This document shows positions 26,553-35,907 of a DNA stretch of 60,764 nt, piece after piece. Below the pieces are notes generated by a model. That model ran no database searches. It was not told the DNA's origin and saw only the letters and a program-made list of their open reading frames with translations. How positions within the stretch are numbered: the first letter of the stretch is position 1; every line of letters begins with the position of its first letter. The position numbers and the translations under genes were made by a program. The stretch is from JBFXAN01 sp050184225 (GTDB taxonomy: Bacteria; Chloroflexota; Dehalococcoidia; CAUJGQ01). Location of the stretch: contig JBFXAN010000020.1 in assembly GCA_050184225.1 (NCBI GenBank), forward strand, positions 1 to 60,764. The letters run 5' to 3'.

Positions 26553-27536
26553 ATGGAACTCGGCCAGCTTGAGGCGTTTCTCCAGGTAGCCTCGCATCAT
26601 AGCTTCAGCAAAGCGGCCGAGGTGCTCTTTCTCACGCAGCCGTCCGTGACGGCACGGATCCAGTCTCTCGAGAAGGAGCTCGCCGAGGAACTGTTCGAGC
26701 GCACCGGCCGGACGGTGCGCCTGACCGATGCCGGTGCCGCCTTTCTCCCCTATGCCGATCGCGTGTTGAAGGATGTCCAGGAAGGCAGGGATGCGCTCGA
26801 AGCACTCCGCCACGGCGACTTCGGCAGCCTGCGGATCGGCTCGGCGCTGACGATCTCCACCTACGTCCTCCCCAAGATCCTGAAGACCTTCCGCGCCCGC
26901 TATCCGGGAGTCGAGGTGTCGATCCGCACCGGCCGGTCCGACCAGGTGCTGGAGATGCTGCTCGACGACGAGGTCCAGGTCGGTATCGTCCGCGCCCTCG
27001 TCCACCAGGATGTCGAGACCGTTCACCTCTACGACGATGAGGTCGTCCTCGTCACCGACCCCGGCCACCCTTTCACCCGCGACCGCACCGCCGACATCGC
27101 CGAGGTCGGCAAGCAGCCGCTGATCTTCTTCGACAAGGGCTCGAGCTACTACGGCCTCGTCCACGGCTTCTTCCGCGACGCCGGCATCGTGCCGCTACAC
27201 GCGATGGAGCTCGACTCCATGGAAGCGACGAAGAAGATGGTCGAGGAGGGGCTCGGTATCGCCGTGCTGCCGCGCGTCTCGGTCGAGCGCGAGCTCAAGC
27301 TCGGCCTGCTGGTCGAGGTCGAGATCACCGGCGTCCCTCGGATTCGCCGGCAGATCGCCCTGATCTACCGGCGCAACCGCAAACAAGCGCGCAGCGTCGG
27401 CGCCTTCATCGAAGTCCTCCAGAACATGTACCGCTTCGACCTGAGCGAGCACGGTCGCCAGCTCGTCCAGTCCCGCCGCATCCCGATCGGCGGCGCCCAC
27501 CTCCAGGGTGCCACTCCCGTCGCCCGACCGCGGTGA
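26553..27536 (+). CDS. LysR-family transcriptional regulator
   Basis: A 327-aa LysR regulator. The N-terminal winged helix has FLQVASHHSFSKAAEVLFLT then QPSVTARIQSLEKELAEELF. The effector-binding domain starts near GSLRIGSALTISTYVLP and resembles the CysB/CbbR/YwfM group. Its effector is unknown. No divergent target gene lies upstream; the gap there is filled by a family A repeat. The C-terminus carries a non-conserved Arg-rich tail. Confidence 0.93.
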   Translation: MELGQLEAFLQVASHHSFSKAAEVLFLTQPSVTARIQSLEKELAEELFERTGRTVRLTDAGAAFLPYADRVLKDVQEGRDALEALRHGDFGSLRIGSALTISTYVLPKILKTFRARYPGVEVSIRTGRSDQVLEMLLDDEVQVGIVRALVHQDVETVHLYDDEVVLVTDPGHPFTRDRTADIAEVGKQPLIFFDKGSSYYGLVHGFFRDAGIVPLHAMELDSMEATKKMVEEGLGIAVLPRVSVERELKLGLLVEVEITGVPRIRRQIALIYRRNRKQARSVGAFIEVLQNMYRFDLSEHGRQLVQSRRIPIGGAHLQGATPVARPR

Positions 27537-27554
27537 GGACCGACCGGGGGTTTT

Positions 27555-27591
27555 GAACCGCGGAGACGCAGAGGACGCGGAGTTCGCAAAG
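27555..27591. repeat. Family C repeat, half copy
   Basis: GAACCGCGGAGACGCAGAGG followed by ACGCGGAGTTCGCAAAG matches the left arm of the family C repeat at 23408-23500. The right arm is missing. It lies in the 72-bp gap between convergent genes. Confidence 0.75.
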
Positions 27592-27608
27592 ATCTAATAT
27601 CAAGGGCA

Positions 27609-29669
27609 TCATTCCTCGCGAATGCGGAAGGTTGCCGGCGGCTCACGGTGCAGGAGATGGCGCGTCAAGTAATCCCACACGCGGCGTTCCACATACCTGT
27701 GCCGCTTGGTGTAGACGTGATCGTCACCCGGCACAATCAGGAGGTCGACGTCGCGGTTCGCCTCGATCAGCCGGTCGATTAGGCGCAAGGGATGATGCAT
27801 CGTCACCGCGCGGTCCATCTCACCATGCACCACCAACAGCTTGCCGGTGATCGCGCCGGCATCCGGGATCGAGGAGGAGCGCGCCCAGACACCGGCATCG
27901 GTCGGGTGATCGTATGCTTCCAGGATCATTCCCATGACGATGCGCCCCTCGAAGCGACCTGACGCCGCGATGCCGACCCGATAGAAGTCCGGAAAGCGCT
28001 CCATCGCTCGTACTGCGCCGAAACCGCCGGCCGATCGCCCATAGACACCAACCCGCTCCAGGTCCATCCAGGGCCGCGTGCTGGCCAGCTGCCGGATCGC
28101 CGCCACGTGGTCCTCGATGCCGGACGCCGCGCCGACGTTCTCCCACGAGTGATCGTAGAACGGACGACTGCGACCAGGCGTGCCACGCCCGTCGATCGTG
28201 ACGCCGATGATGCCCAGGGCCACCATCGGCTCGATGTCGTCGGCGGTAAAGTAGGGATTGCTGCGCCCCATCTGTGGACCGGGGTAGACGTGATCGAGCA
28301 CGGGATAGCGCTGCGATGGATCGAAATCCGGTGGCAGGTAGAGCGTCCCATAAATGGGCGTTGACCCGTCGGCGGCGATCGTCTGGAAGCGCTGCGGCCG
28401 CTGCCACCCAATCGCCTCCAGCGCCGCGATGTCGACGCGGGCGACTTCCAGGACCGGCGCTCCGTTCCAGCCGCGAAAGATCGCCACTGGCGGCGTATCG
28501 ACGGTCGAGGCAATGTCGATGAAGCCGCCTTGCAGATCGGGATTGGGGGGGACGATGGCACGGTGATCGAGATCATCGTCGGTCAACCGGCGGAGCTCGC
28601 CACCCTCCAGAGGCACCTCGCACGGCGTTTGCCGGTAGGGATCGGCTTCCACCAGGCCGGACACCAGGATGAGCAGCGTGCGAGCGGCCGCATCGAGGTG
28701 CATGATCTCCTGCACGACAACGTCACCGCGGGTGATCTGGCCGAGAAGCCGGCCGGATGTGTCATAGCGGTAGAGGTGACCCCAGCCATCCCGCTCGGAG
28801 AACCAGACGATTTCACTCGCGTTGCCGGCCGCGTCCGTAAGAACGCGCACATTCGGCCGCTGGTGGAAGGACTGTGCCGGACGAATGCGGCGCTCGCCAT
28901 CTTCCCGCAGCAGGACGCGTGCCTCACCGCTTGTCGGATCGACCTCCCAGAGGGTGAGCTGCAGCCAATCACGCGAGGACTCGATCACGTAGAACCGCGT
29001 TCCGCTCGCGTTCCACCAGACATCGCCGCGTCGCAATGGACTGGAGTGCGTGCATGCCAGCGGCGGAACTGCCGTCGGGATGAGCGTACGGGTCTCGACA
29101 TCGACGACAAAGACTTCGGCCAGCGGAATCGCCGTATCGCCGGGGAAGGGTGCATGAACCAAATGCAGCAGCGGATCGCCACCACCGTCCGGGACGGCCT
29201 CGGTGATCGGCGTCCCGCGGACGCCGCGGTAATCGGAGCGCTGCGTGACCGCATACCGGCCATCGGGACTCCAGAGCGCGACCGGCGCCACCTGCGTCGG
29301 TCCTCCCGAACTGATCGATTGCAATGCAGAGCTCCACGACCGCTCCGGAACACCATCGGTGGTCAGCCGGATCAGCTCGGTATCGGAGCCATCAATCAGC
29401 CAGAGATCGTCCGCGATGCTGGTGAGGGATACGCCCGGTGGTGCTGCCTCGAAGAAGGAGACGCCGGCCGCGGAATCGAGCACATCACGCGTGCCCAAGA
29501 TAAGGTCACAGGCAGTGTGCGCGACTCCATTGGGACCTCGGGAACTGATCACGAAACCAGGGTGGTCGGCAAACCACTGCACCCGATCGACGGATCCATC
29601 CACCAGCCTGTGCCGGACCTGGGGTCGCAACCGTGCCGCACGTTCGTAGATCGCGAGGGTTTCTTCCAT
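27609..29669 (-). CDS. S9 family (DPP-IV-like) serine peptidase
   Basis: A 686-aa protein. An N-terminal beta-propeller (about 1-430; blades such as VALWSPDGRYAV, DVWWNASGTRFYVI, IVWFSERDGWGHLYRY) is followed by an alpha/beta hydrolase domain. The catalytic triad is the Ser in GVYGRSAGGFGAV, the Asp in VVHGEMDRAV and the His in GDDHVYTKR. The nucleophile elbow is G-R-S-A-G-G rather than the common G-x-S-Y-G-G. No signal peptide is visible, so it is probably cytoplasmic. The start at 29669 follows the FepB-like gene by 40 bases on the same strand, suggesting co-transcription and a role in processing a peptide siderophore. That link is inference. Confidence 0.88.
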   Translation of the reverse strand: MEETLAIYERAARLRPQVRHRLVDGSVDRVQWFADHPGFVISSRGPNGVAHTACDLILGTRDVLDSAAGVSFFEAAPPGVSLTSIADDLWLIDGSDTELIRLTTDGVPERSWSSALQSISSGGPTQVAPVALWSPDGRYAVTQRSDYRGVRGTPITEAVPDGGGDPLLHLVHAPFPGDTAIPLAEVFVVDVETRTLIPTAVPPLACTHSSPLRRGDVWWNASGTRFYVIESSRDWLQLTLWEVDPTSGEARVLLREDGERRIRPAQSFHQRPNVRVLTDAAGNASEIVWFSERDGWGHLYRYDTSGRLLGQITRGDVVVQEIMHLDAAARTLLILVSGLVEADPYRQTPCEVPLEGGELRRLTDDDLDHRAIVPPNPDLQGGFIDIASTVDTPPVAIFRGWNGAPVLEVARVDIAALEAIGWQRPQRFQTIAADGSTPIYGTLYLPPDFDPSQRYPVLDHVYPGPQMGRSNPYFTADDIEPMVALGIIGVTIDGRGTPGRSRPFYDHSWENVGAASGIEDHVAAIRQLASTRPWMDLERVGVYGRSAGGFGAVRAMERFPDFYRVGIAASGRFEGRIVMGMILEAYDHPTDAGVWARSSSIPDAGAITGKLLVVHGEMDRAVTMHHPLRLIDRLIEANRDVDLLIVPGDDHVYTKRHRYVERRVWDYLTRHLLHREPPATFRIREE

Positions 29670-29709
29670 GGAATCCGTTCGTGTGTGAGTAGGTGGTCGG
29701 CGACCGGCA

Positions 29710-30723
29710 TTACCGGCTCCGCATCTGTTGGATCTGGTTGAGAATCTGCTCGAACGCATCAAGCGTCTGCATCGCCGTGGGATAGTCCCGCGGAATTGCC
29801 CATGGGAGCGCAAAGGCCAGCCCGGCCCGCACCGGCGTCAAGGTCGCCCACACCGGCTGGGCCATCAGCGTCTGGGCCGCCGCGGTGGGGGTTCCGTCCG
29901 GGTTCGCGCCCACGAGTATGACATCCACCGCATTGAGATCCGACAGCCGCTCAAGCGACAGCTGTTCGGTGCCAGCCTCGGTTCCCGTCGACGGTTGGCC
30001 GGGGAACTTCGCCCCGGTTGGGGTGAGCGCATTGGCCATGTAGCCCAGGGCGAAATCGCGTCGCCAGGCGCTCCCGTTTGCCGCTCCGTCGGCGGCGGCA
30101 AAGGTAACCGTGTTGAGGACGTCGGCATACTTCATCCCGATGTCCTTGGCGCGGGCTTCATAGGCGGTCTTCTGCGCCTTGAGCACGGCTGACTTCCCGA
30201 CGGCATCGGCGATGTGCTCACCGAGCGAGGCCCACTCGGCGGCATCTTCCGGCGCAAACACCAGCACAGGGGCGATGTTCTCCAATGGGCCGACGTCGAA
30301 TGCCGAGCCGGCCGGAATCGTGGAGACGATCAGGTCGGGGTTCAGTGCTGCGACCGCCTCCGCGTCGATCTCCATCCTGGTGCCGATCGTTGGAATCCCT
30401 TCGTAGCGATTGGCAATCGCCGGCACCATGGTGGCGGGGTTCAGTTGGGCAATGCCGGCCACGGGAGCTTCGACCGCCAGCAGCGCGGTCGCAAACGGTC
30501 CAAAGGTGACAATCCGCTGCGGCGCCACCGGCACCGTAACCTCGCCCACCGAGTCCGTGACGACGCGGGTCGTGCTGATGGTTGCTTCCACCGCCCGCGG
30601 TTCCGAAACCGACGCATCGTCGTCGCCGCAGCCGGTGAGCAACACCATCGTGGCGGCGAACACGATCACCATGGCGGTGAAGCGGGATCGGACGGTGGAA
30701 GGCGGCCCGTGAGATTCCGGCAT
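29710..30723 (-). CDS. FepB/FecB-type siderophore-binding lipoprotein
   Basis: A 337-aa ABC-type periplasmic/surface binding protein. The lipoprotein signal ends in MVLLTGCGDDD with the lipidation Cys. The class III binding fold follows (VPVAPQRIVTFGPFATALL, AVAALNPDLIVSTIP, LSDLNAVDVILVGANPDG). No permease or ATPase gene lies in the window, so it must work with a transporter elsewhere. A GGAGGAG site fixes the ATG. Upstream is a 24-bp palindrome shared with the divergent esterase. Confidence 0.9.
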   Translation of the reverse strand: MPESHGPPSTVRSRFTAMVIVFAATMVLLTGCGDDDASVSEPRAVEATISTTRVVTDSVGEVTVPVAPQRIVTFGPFATALLAVEAPVAGIAQLNPATMVPAIANRYEGIPTIGTRMEIDAEAVAALNPDLIVSTIPAGSAFDVGPLENIAPVLVFAPEDAAEWASLGEHIADAVGKSAVLKAQKTAYEARAKDIGMKYADVLNTVTFAAADGAANGSAWRRDFALGYMANALTPTGAKFPGQPSTGTEAGTEQLSLERLSDLNAVDVILVGANPDGTPTAAAQTLMAQPVWATLTPVRAGLAFALPWAIPRDYPTAMQTLDAFEQILNQIQQMRSR

Positions 30724-30809
30724 TCCCCTGACTCCTCCGCTGGGCTTGCAGGTCGCAGACGGAATATAGAAGGCAACACTGCGCCCAGATATTAGCTTTA
30801 GCTATTCTC

Positions 30810-30833
30810 TAAGATTAGCATATGCTTATCTTA
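30810..30833. promoter_or_regulatory. 24-bp palindrome between fepB-like and fes-like genes
   Basis: TAAGATTAGCAT and ATGCTTATCTTA form a palindrome with one mismatch per half. It sits in an AT-rich 229-bp divergent intergenic region, about 90 bases before the FepB-like start and 120 before the esterase start. Direct repeats TTAGCTTTAGCT lie beside it. The form suits an iron regulator of DtxR/IdeR or Fur type, but it matches neither consensus exactly. Confidence 0.6.
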
Positions 30834-30952
30834 CCCCATGGAAAACTCGTCGCCGGGAGGCAGGCCATGTCCGCGACCCGTGCCAGACGCACGACCCCAC
30901 ACATTCACTCCATCCGCACCTGGCCGGCCGGGAGCACGAGGACACCGAGATC

Positions 30953-32284
30953 ATGACCAGCCGGAGCACCAACCCAGGGGAAGGTACTGAGCGACATCCG
31001 ACCACCAGGGCGACCGTTCGCCCCTTCACGCCAAAGCCGGTGCCGCCGGAGGTTGTGACCAGCCCGCGGATCGAACAACTTGCGCGGGCCGTTGCCGCAG
31101 ATGGGAGCGAGGGACTCGTTCGCTTTTGGAACGAAGTCCAGGACCACGGCACGCCCCTGGTGGAAGCGATTCCTGGCGATGCCGAGCACTGCATCGTGAC
31201 CTTCCTCTGGCGTGACGCCGGCGCCGCGAACGCGGTGCTCCTCGTCGCCAACAAGTTCACCGACGCGAGCGTGCTCGACGCGAGTCTGATGGAACAGCTG
31301 GCGGGCACCGATCTCTGGCATCGCAGCTACCGGGTGCGGACCGACTGGCGATCGGCCTACCGGATTGCGCCGCTCGAACGGCCGCTTGACGCATCCGCCG
31401 AGGCGACAGAGATCGAACGCTGGCGTGCCTTCATCGGCCGGGGAAAGCTGGATACGTTCAATCCGAAGACGTGCCCATCCTCCGCCGGTGGGGACATGAT
31501 GCTCTCCACGTTCTCGCTGGTCGAACTTCCCGACGCACCGCCCCAGCCGTGGCTCGTGCCTGATTCAGGCGCTGCAGCCGGGACGATGACGGAGTTTCGC
31601 TTCGCCAGCCGCGCGTTGCGGAATGAGCGCCCCGTGTGGGTGTATACGCCGGCGGGGTACGAGCACGGCGGTGCGGCATACGATCTGACCGTGCTCCTTG
31701 ACGGCGAATGGTGGGCACAGAGCCTCTCGATCGCGGTGACGCTCGACAACCTCATCGCTGCCGGGGTCGTGCCGCCGATGGTGGTCGTCATGCCCGGCGC
31801 CATCGATGTCCAAGCCCGGCTGCGGGAGCTCACCTGCAACCCGGTGTTCGTCGAGTTCCTCGTCGCCGAACTGCTGCCACACGTCGCCGCACGCTGGATG
31901 GTCAGCGCAGAACCGATGCGGACGATCATCGCCGGTCAGAGCCTGGGCGGGCTGACGGCCGCCTTTGCCGGGCTACACGCGCCCGAACGTTTCGGCAACG
32001 TGCTCGCACAGTCCGGCTCGTTCTGGTGGAAGCACGGCAGCGAGTTCGACACCGAGGCGGAGTGGCTCACGCGGCAGTACGCGATCACGCCGAAGCCGCC
32101 GCTCCGTTTCTATCTGGAAGCCGGATTGCAGGAGTGGATCATCCTACCGCCGACCCGCCACCTGCGCGACGTTCTGGAAGCCAAGGGCTACGACATCGTC
32201 TACCGCGAATACAATGGTGGGCACGATGCCGCCTGCTGGCGGGGGTCGATTGCCGACGGGTTGATCGCCCTCGCATCCCGGTGA
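30953..32284 (+). CDS. Enterochelin-esterase-like siderophore hydrolase
   Basis: A 443-aa Fes-type esterase. The N-terminal Fes domain (VTFLWRDAGAANAVLLVANK, GTDLWHRSYRVRTDWRSAYR) precedes an alpha/beta hydrolase domain (RPVWVYTPAGYEHG, LLDGEWWAQ). Also visible are the family stretch RLRELTCNPVFVEFLVAELLP, the nucleophile Ser in IIAGQSLGGLTAAF, and the His in EYNGGHDAACWR. It would hydrolyse ferric tri-ester siderophores in the cytoplasm to release iron. It is divergent from the binding-protein/S9-peptidase pair across the shared palindrome. There are about 40 extra disordered N-terminal residues, so a later start is possible. Confidence 0.88.
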   Translation: MTSRSTNPGEGTERHPTTRATVRPFTPKPVPPEVVTSPRIEQLARAVAADGSEGLVRFWNEVQDHGTPLVEAIPGDAEHCIVTFLWRDAGAANAVLLVANKFTDASVLDASLMEQLAGTDLWHRSYRVRTDWRSAYRIAPLERPLDASAEATEIERWRAFIGRGKLDTFNPKTCPSSAGGDMMLSTFSLVELPDAPPQPWLVPDSGAAAGTMTEFRFASRALRNERPVWVYTPAGYEHGGAAYDLTVLLDGEWWAQSLSIAVTLDNLIAAGVVPPMVVVMPGAIDVQARLRELTCNPVFVEFLVAELLPHVAARWMVSAEPMRTIIAGQSLGGLTAAFAGLHAPERFGNVLAQSGSFWWKHGSEFDTEAEWLTRQYAITPKPPLRFYLEAGLQEWIILPPTRHLRDVLEAKGYDIVYREYNGGHDAACWRGSIADGLIALASR

Positions 32285-32328
32285 TGACATCCCCGTTCGC
32301 TGGCTGTAGACTGCAGCGACCGATCTGG

Positions 32329-33183
32329 CTATACGGCGCCGCTCTCGGACGCGATCGCGCGGAGGGTGTCGACGTTGCGCTTGTCGGGGCCTTTGCCCTC
32401 GTAACCCGGCACTTCGAGGAGGAAGGGCACGTTGCGGAAGGCGGGGTGAGATGTGATCACGCGGAAGCCCTCGGTACCGATCTGGCCCTCGCCGATGTTC
32501 TCGTGCCGATCGAGACCGGAACCAAGGCCCGCCTTCGAGTCGTTGGCGTGGACCGCGACCAGCCGGTCGAGGCCGACGACGCGATCGAACTCCTCCATCG
32601 TCGCGGCACAGCCGTCCGCCGTCGCGATGTCATAGCCGGCGGCGTAGAGGTGGCAGGTATCGAGGCAGACCTTGACCCGATCGCTGCCGACCGCCTTGAC
32701 GATCGCCTCCAGTTCGGCAAAGCGGCCGCCGACCGTGCCGCCCTGGCCGGCGCTGTTCTCGAGGATCAGCCAGGTCTGTGGCGGCGTCGCTTCGAGCACG
32801 CCCGTGATCGCCGCCGCGATCTGGGAGAGGACGCCATCGAACCCACTGCCCTTGTGGCTGCCGACGTGAAAGATCGTGCCGAGCGCGCCGGTCGCGCCGC
32901 AGAAGGCGAGGTACTGCTTCAACGAACCGACCGAGCGGTTGAGGAGGGTCGGATCGGCGGTGGCGAGGTTGACCAGGTAGACACCGTGCAGAAAGACCGG
33001 TTCGATGCCGTACTCGGCCGCGCGGGCCTTCAACCCGGCCATCGCCTCTTCGGTGTGCGACCCCGGCCGCCAACTCTGCGGCCCTGAGGCAAAGATCTGC
33101 ACCGCCTCTGCGCCGATATCGCAGGCGCGGTCCACGCACTTGGCGAGCGGCGCGGCCGCGGAAACGTGTGCCCCTATCTTCAT
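32329..33183 (-). CDS. nfo: Endonuclease IV (AP endonuclease)
   Basis: A 284-aa tri-zinc TIM-barrel enzyme that cuts abasic sites in base excision repair. Landmarks are MKIGAHVSAAAPL, AVQIFASGPQSWR, the zinc-binding segments ILENSAGQGGTVGG, VCLDTCHLYAAGYD, and AVHANDSKAGLGSGLDRHEN with IGEGQIG. It lies tail-to-tail with the esterase and head-to-head with mutS, grouping three repair genes. Confidence 0.96.
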   Translation of the reverse strand: MKIGAHVSAAAPLAKCVDRACDIGAEAVQIFASGPQSWRPGSHTEEAMAGLKARAAEYGIEPVFLHGVYLVNLATADPTLLNRSVGSLKQYLAFCGATGALGTIFHVGSHKGSGFDGVLSQIAAAITGVLEATPPQTWLILENSAGQGGTVGGRFAELEAIVKAVGSDRVKVCLDTCHLYAAGYDIATADGCAATMEEFDRVVGLDRLVAVHANDSKAGLGSGLDRHENIGEGQIGTEGFRVITSHPAFRNVPFLLEVPGYEGKGPDKRNVDTLRAIASESGAV

Positions 33184-33366
33184 GAAACTCCTCGCGGGGT
33201 TCGTGCCCGATACGATTCGTGTCGATCCGGCCGGGCTCTCAGTCTATCAGCCCGGCGACGACTCGCGTGTGTCTGACATCGCCCTCCACCACATAAGCGG
33301 TCACGGTCGAGCGGCGATCGACATCCGGCCGCTGATCAGCGGGGAGCGGACTGATACACTCGCCGC

Positions 33367-35898
33367 GTGACACCGATCCGCCGTCAGTACCTGGAGATCA
33401 AGCGCCGCTTTCCCGACACGATCGTCCTCTTCCGGCTCGGCGACTTCTACGAGACGTTTGACGAGGACGCGGATCTCTGCGCCCGCGAGTTGAGCCTCAC
33501 CCTCACCTCGCGGCCGCTGGGCAAGTCGGAGCGGATCCCGATGGCCGGCATCCCCTACCACGCCCTCGATGGCTACCTCCGCCGGCTGATCGCCCGCGGC
33601 CACCGCGTCGCCATCTGCGATCAGGTGGGGGAACCGAACGGCCGGGCGCTGGTCGAGCGCCGCGTCACGCGGGTGGTCACGCCCGGCACGGTGCTCACCG
33701 ACGACCTGCTCGGCGGCGCCGCCCACAACTTCCTCGCCGCGCTCGTCGTCGACGGCGACCAGGCCGGCCTCGCCCATGTCGATGTCTCCACCGGTGACTT
33801 TGCCACGACATCGAACTCGATCGCCGCCATCGAGCAGGAGCTGATCCGGATCGCACCCGCCGAGCTTGTCTTCTGCGAAGACGAAACCGCGCCGGACGGC
33901 TGGCAAGGTCCGCTCTCGCGGATGCGCGCGCCGCGCGGCGCCGACCGGATCATGCTGGAGCACTTCGGCGCCGCCACGCTCGAGGGCTTCGGGCTCGAAG
34001 GCAAGCCACTCGCCACAACGGCGGCGGCGATGGTGCTCACCTACCTGCGCGAGACGCAGCCGTCGGCCGTGACGTTGCTCGACCGGCTGCGCTGTTACCA
34101 GATCGACGAGCACATGACGCTCGATCCCCAGACCCAGCGCAACCTGGAGTTGTTCGAGGGAGCACGCGGCGGCGGCCAATCGAACTCACTCGTGTCGGTG
34201 ATCGACCGGACCTGCACGCCGATGGGCGCGCGGCTGCTGCGGGCGCACATTTCCCAGCCGCTGCTCGACGCGGAGGCGATCAACACTCGTCTCGATGCCG
34301 TCGAGCACTGCCTGAGCGACGGCCTGCTCCGCGCCGAGCTGCGCGCGGCGCTGAAGGAGGTGCCGGACCTTGAGCGACTGGTAACGCGGGCGGCCGCCGG
34401 GGCGGCGTCGCCGCGCGATCTGTCGGCGCTGCGCCGCGGGCTGTGCGCCGCTGCTACCTTGCAGTGCCGGCTGGCGCAGAACCCCGGACCACTGCCATCG
34501 CTGCCCGACTGCACCGATGCGGTCGCGCTGATCGCGGCGGCGATCGAAGATGACCCACCCGCCGCGCTCGACGCGGGCGGTGTAATCCGCGAGGGTTATC
34601 ACCACGAGCTCGACGAGTACCGGCACCTCGCCCGTGACGCCCGCCAGGTGCTGGCCGACCTCGAGCGCCGCGAGCGGGAGCGAACCGGTATCCGGTCACT
34701 GCGGATCGCCCACAACCGCGTCTTCGGCTACTACATCGAGGTGACGACCGCCAACCTCCACCTCGTGCCGGATCACTACCAGCGGCGCCAGTCGGTCAGC
34801 AGCGGCGAGCGCTTCTTCACGCCGGAGCTGAAGGAGTACGAAAGCCGGATCGTCGGCGCTCAGGAGCGGATCGGCGCGATCGAGGCGGGGCTCTTCCGCG
34901 ACGTCTGCGCCCAGGTGGCGGCCCACGGTCAGCGCATCCGCACGCTGGCGGCGGCCTTGGGACAGATCGACCTGGCGGCGAGCCATGCCGAAGTGGCGGC
35001 GCTCAACGGCTACGCGCGACCACAGGTCGATGGCTCCGTAGTAATTGACATAACCGATGGGCGCCACCCGGTTGTCGAGCAGATGCTGCCGGCGGGCAGC
35101 TTCGTGCCGAACGACTGCTATCTCAGCGACCAGTCGCAGATCACGGTCCTCACCGGTCCGAACATGGCGGGCAAGAGCACCTATCTCCGCCAGGTTGCGC
35201 TCACCGTCCTCCTCGCCCAGACGGGCAGTTACGTGCCGGCGGCCCGCGCCCGCATCGGCGTCACCGATCGGGTGTTCACGCGGGTCGGGGCACAGGACGA
35301 TCTCGCCGCCGGCAACTCGACCTTCATGGTCGAGATGGTCGAGACGGCCCAGATCCTCCACCACGCGACGCCGCGCTCGCTCGTCATCCTCGACGAGGTC
35401 GGCCGGGGTACGAGCACCTATGACGGCCTCGCGATCGCCCGCGCGATCGTCGAATACCTGCACAACCAGCGCGCCGTCGCCGCCCGGACGCTGTTCGCCA
35501 CTCACTACCACGAGTTGACCAACCTGGCGGCAGCGCTGCCGCGCGTCACCAACGCCTGCGTCGCCGTCGTCGAGCAGGACGACACGGTCGTCTTCCTCCG
35601 CCGGATCGTGCCGGGCAGCGCCGACCGCTCCTACGGCATCCACGTCGCTCAGCTCGCCGGTCTGCCCCGCGCCGTGACGCAGCGGGCATCGGAGATCCTG
35701 ATCGAACTGGAACAGCCCCGCACCGACGGCGCCCGGCGACCCACCAACCGCCGTGCCCCGAATGCGCAACAATTGAGTCTCTTCGCCACGCCGTCGCCGC
35801 TCGTCGAGGAGCTTGCCGCGCTCGACGTCGACGCACTGACACCGCTCGAAGCGATGACCAGGCTCTACGAACTGCGCGAGCGGGCGCGCGGGGGATAG
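33367..35898 (+). CDS. mutS: DNA mismatch repair protein MutS
   Basis: An 843-aa mismatch-recognition ATPase. The mismatch-reading Phe-x-Glu is in LGDFYETFDED near the N-terminus. The connector and lever domains follow. The C-terminal ATPase has TGPNMAGKSTYLRQ, the signature VEMVETAQILHHATPRSL, VILDEVGRGTSTYDG and ATHYHEL. The GTG start at 33367 has no ribosome site, and a TACACT hexamer 7 bases upstream makes a leaderless transcript possible. It is followed by mutL 9 bases later. Confidence 0.98.
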   Translation: MTPIRRQYLEIKRRFPDTIVLFRLGDFYETFDEDADLCARELSLTLTSRPLGKSERIPMAGIPYHALDGYLRRLIARGHRVAICDQVGEPNGRALVERRVTRVVTPGTVLTDDLLGGAAHNFLAALVVDGDQAGLAHVDVSTGDFATTSNSIAAIEQELIRIAPAELVFCEDETAPDGWQGPLSRMRAPRGADRIMLEHFGAATLEGFGLEGKPLATTAAAMVLTYLRETQPSAVTLLDRLRCYQIDEHMTLDPQTQRNLELFEGARGGGQSNSLVSVIDRTCTPMGARLLRAHISQPLLDAEAINTRLDAVEHCLSDGLLRAELRAALKEVPDLERLVTRAAAGAASPRDLSALRRGLCAAATLQCRLAQNPGPLPSLPDCTDAVALIAAAIEDDPPAALDAGGVIREGYHHELDEYRHLARDARQVLADLERRERERTGIRSLRIAHNRVFGYYIEVTTANLHLVPDHYQRRQSVSSGERFFTPELKEYESRIVGAQERIGAIEAGLFRDVCAQVAAHGQRIRTLAAALGQIDLAASHAEVAALNGYARPQVDGSVVIDITDGRHPVVEQMLPAGSFVPNDCYLSDQSQITVLTGPNMAGKSTYLRQVALTVLLAQTGSYVPAARARIGVTDRVFTRVGAQDDLAAGNSTFMVEMVETAQILHHATPRSLVILDEVGRGTSTYDGLAIARAIVEYLHNQRAVAARTLFATHYHELTNLAAALPRVTNACVAVVEQDDTVVFLRRIVPGSADRSYGIHVAQLAGLPRAVTQRASEILIELEQPRTDGARRPTNRRAPNAQQLSLFATPSPLVEELAALDVDALTPLEAMTRLYELRERARGG

Positions 35899-35907
35899 GA
35901 TGTTCCG

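Noticed and set aside
33354..33367. Leaderless mutS transcript
   Set aside because: TACACT is well placed, but no -35 box was found, so it is mentioned only as a possibility.
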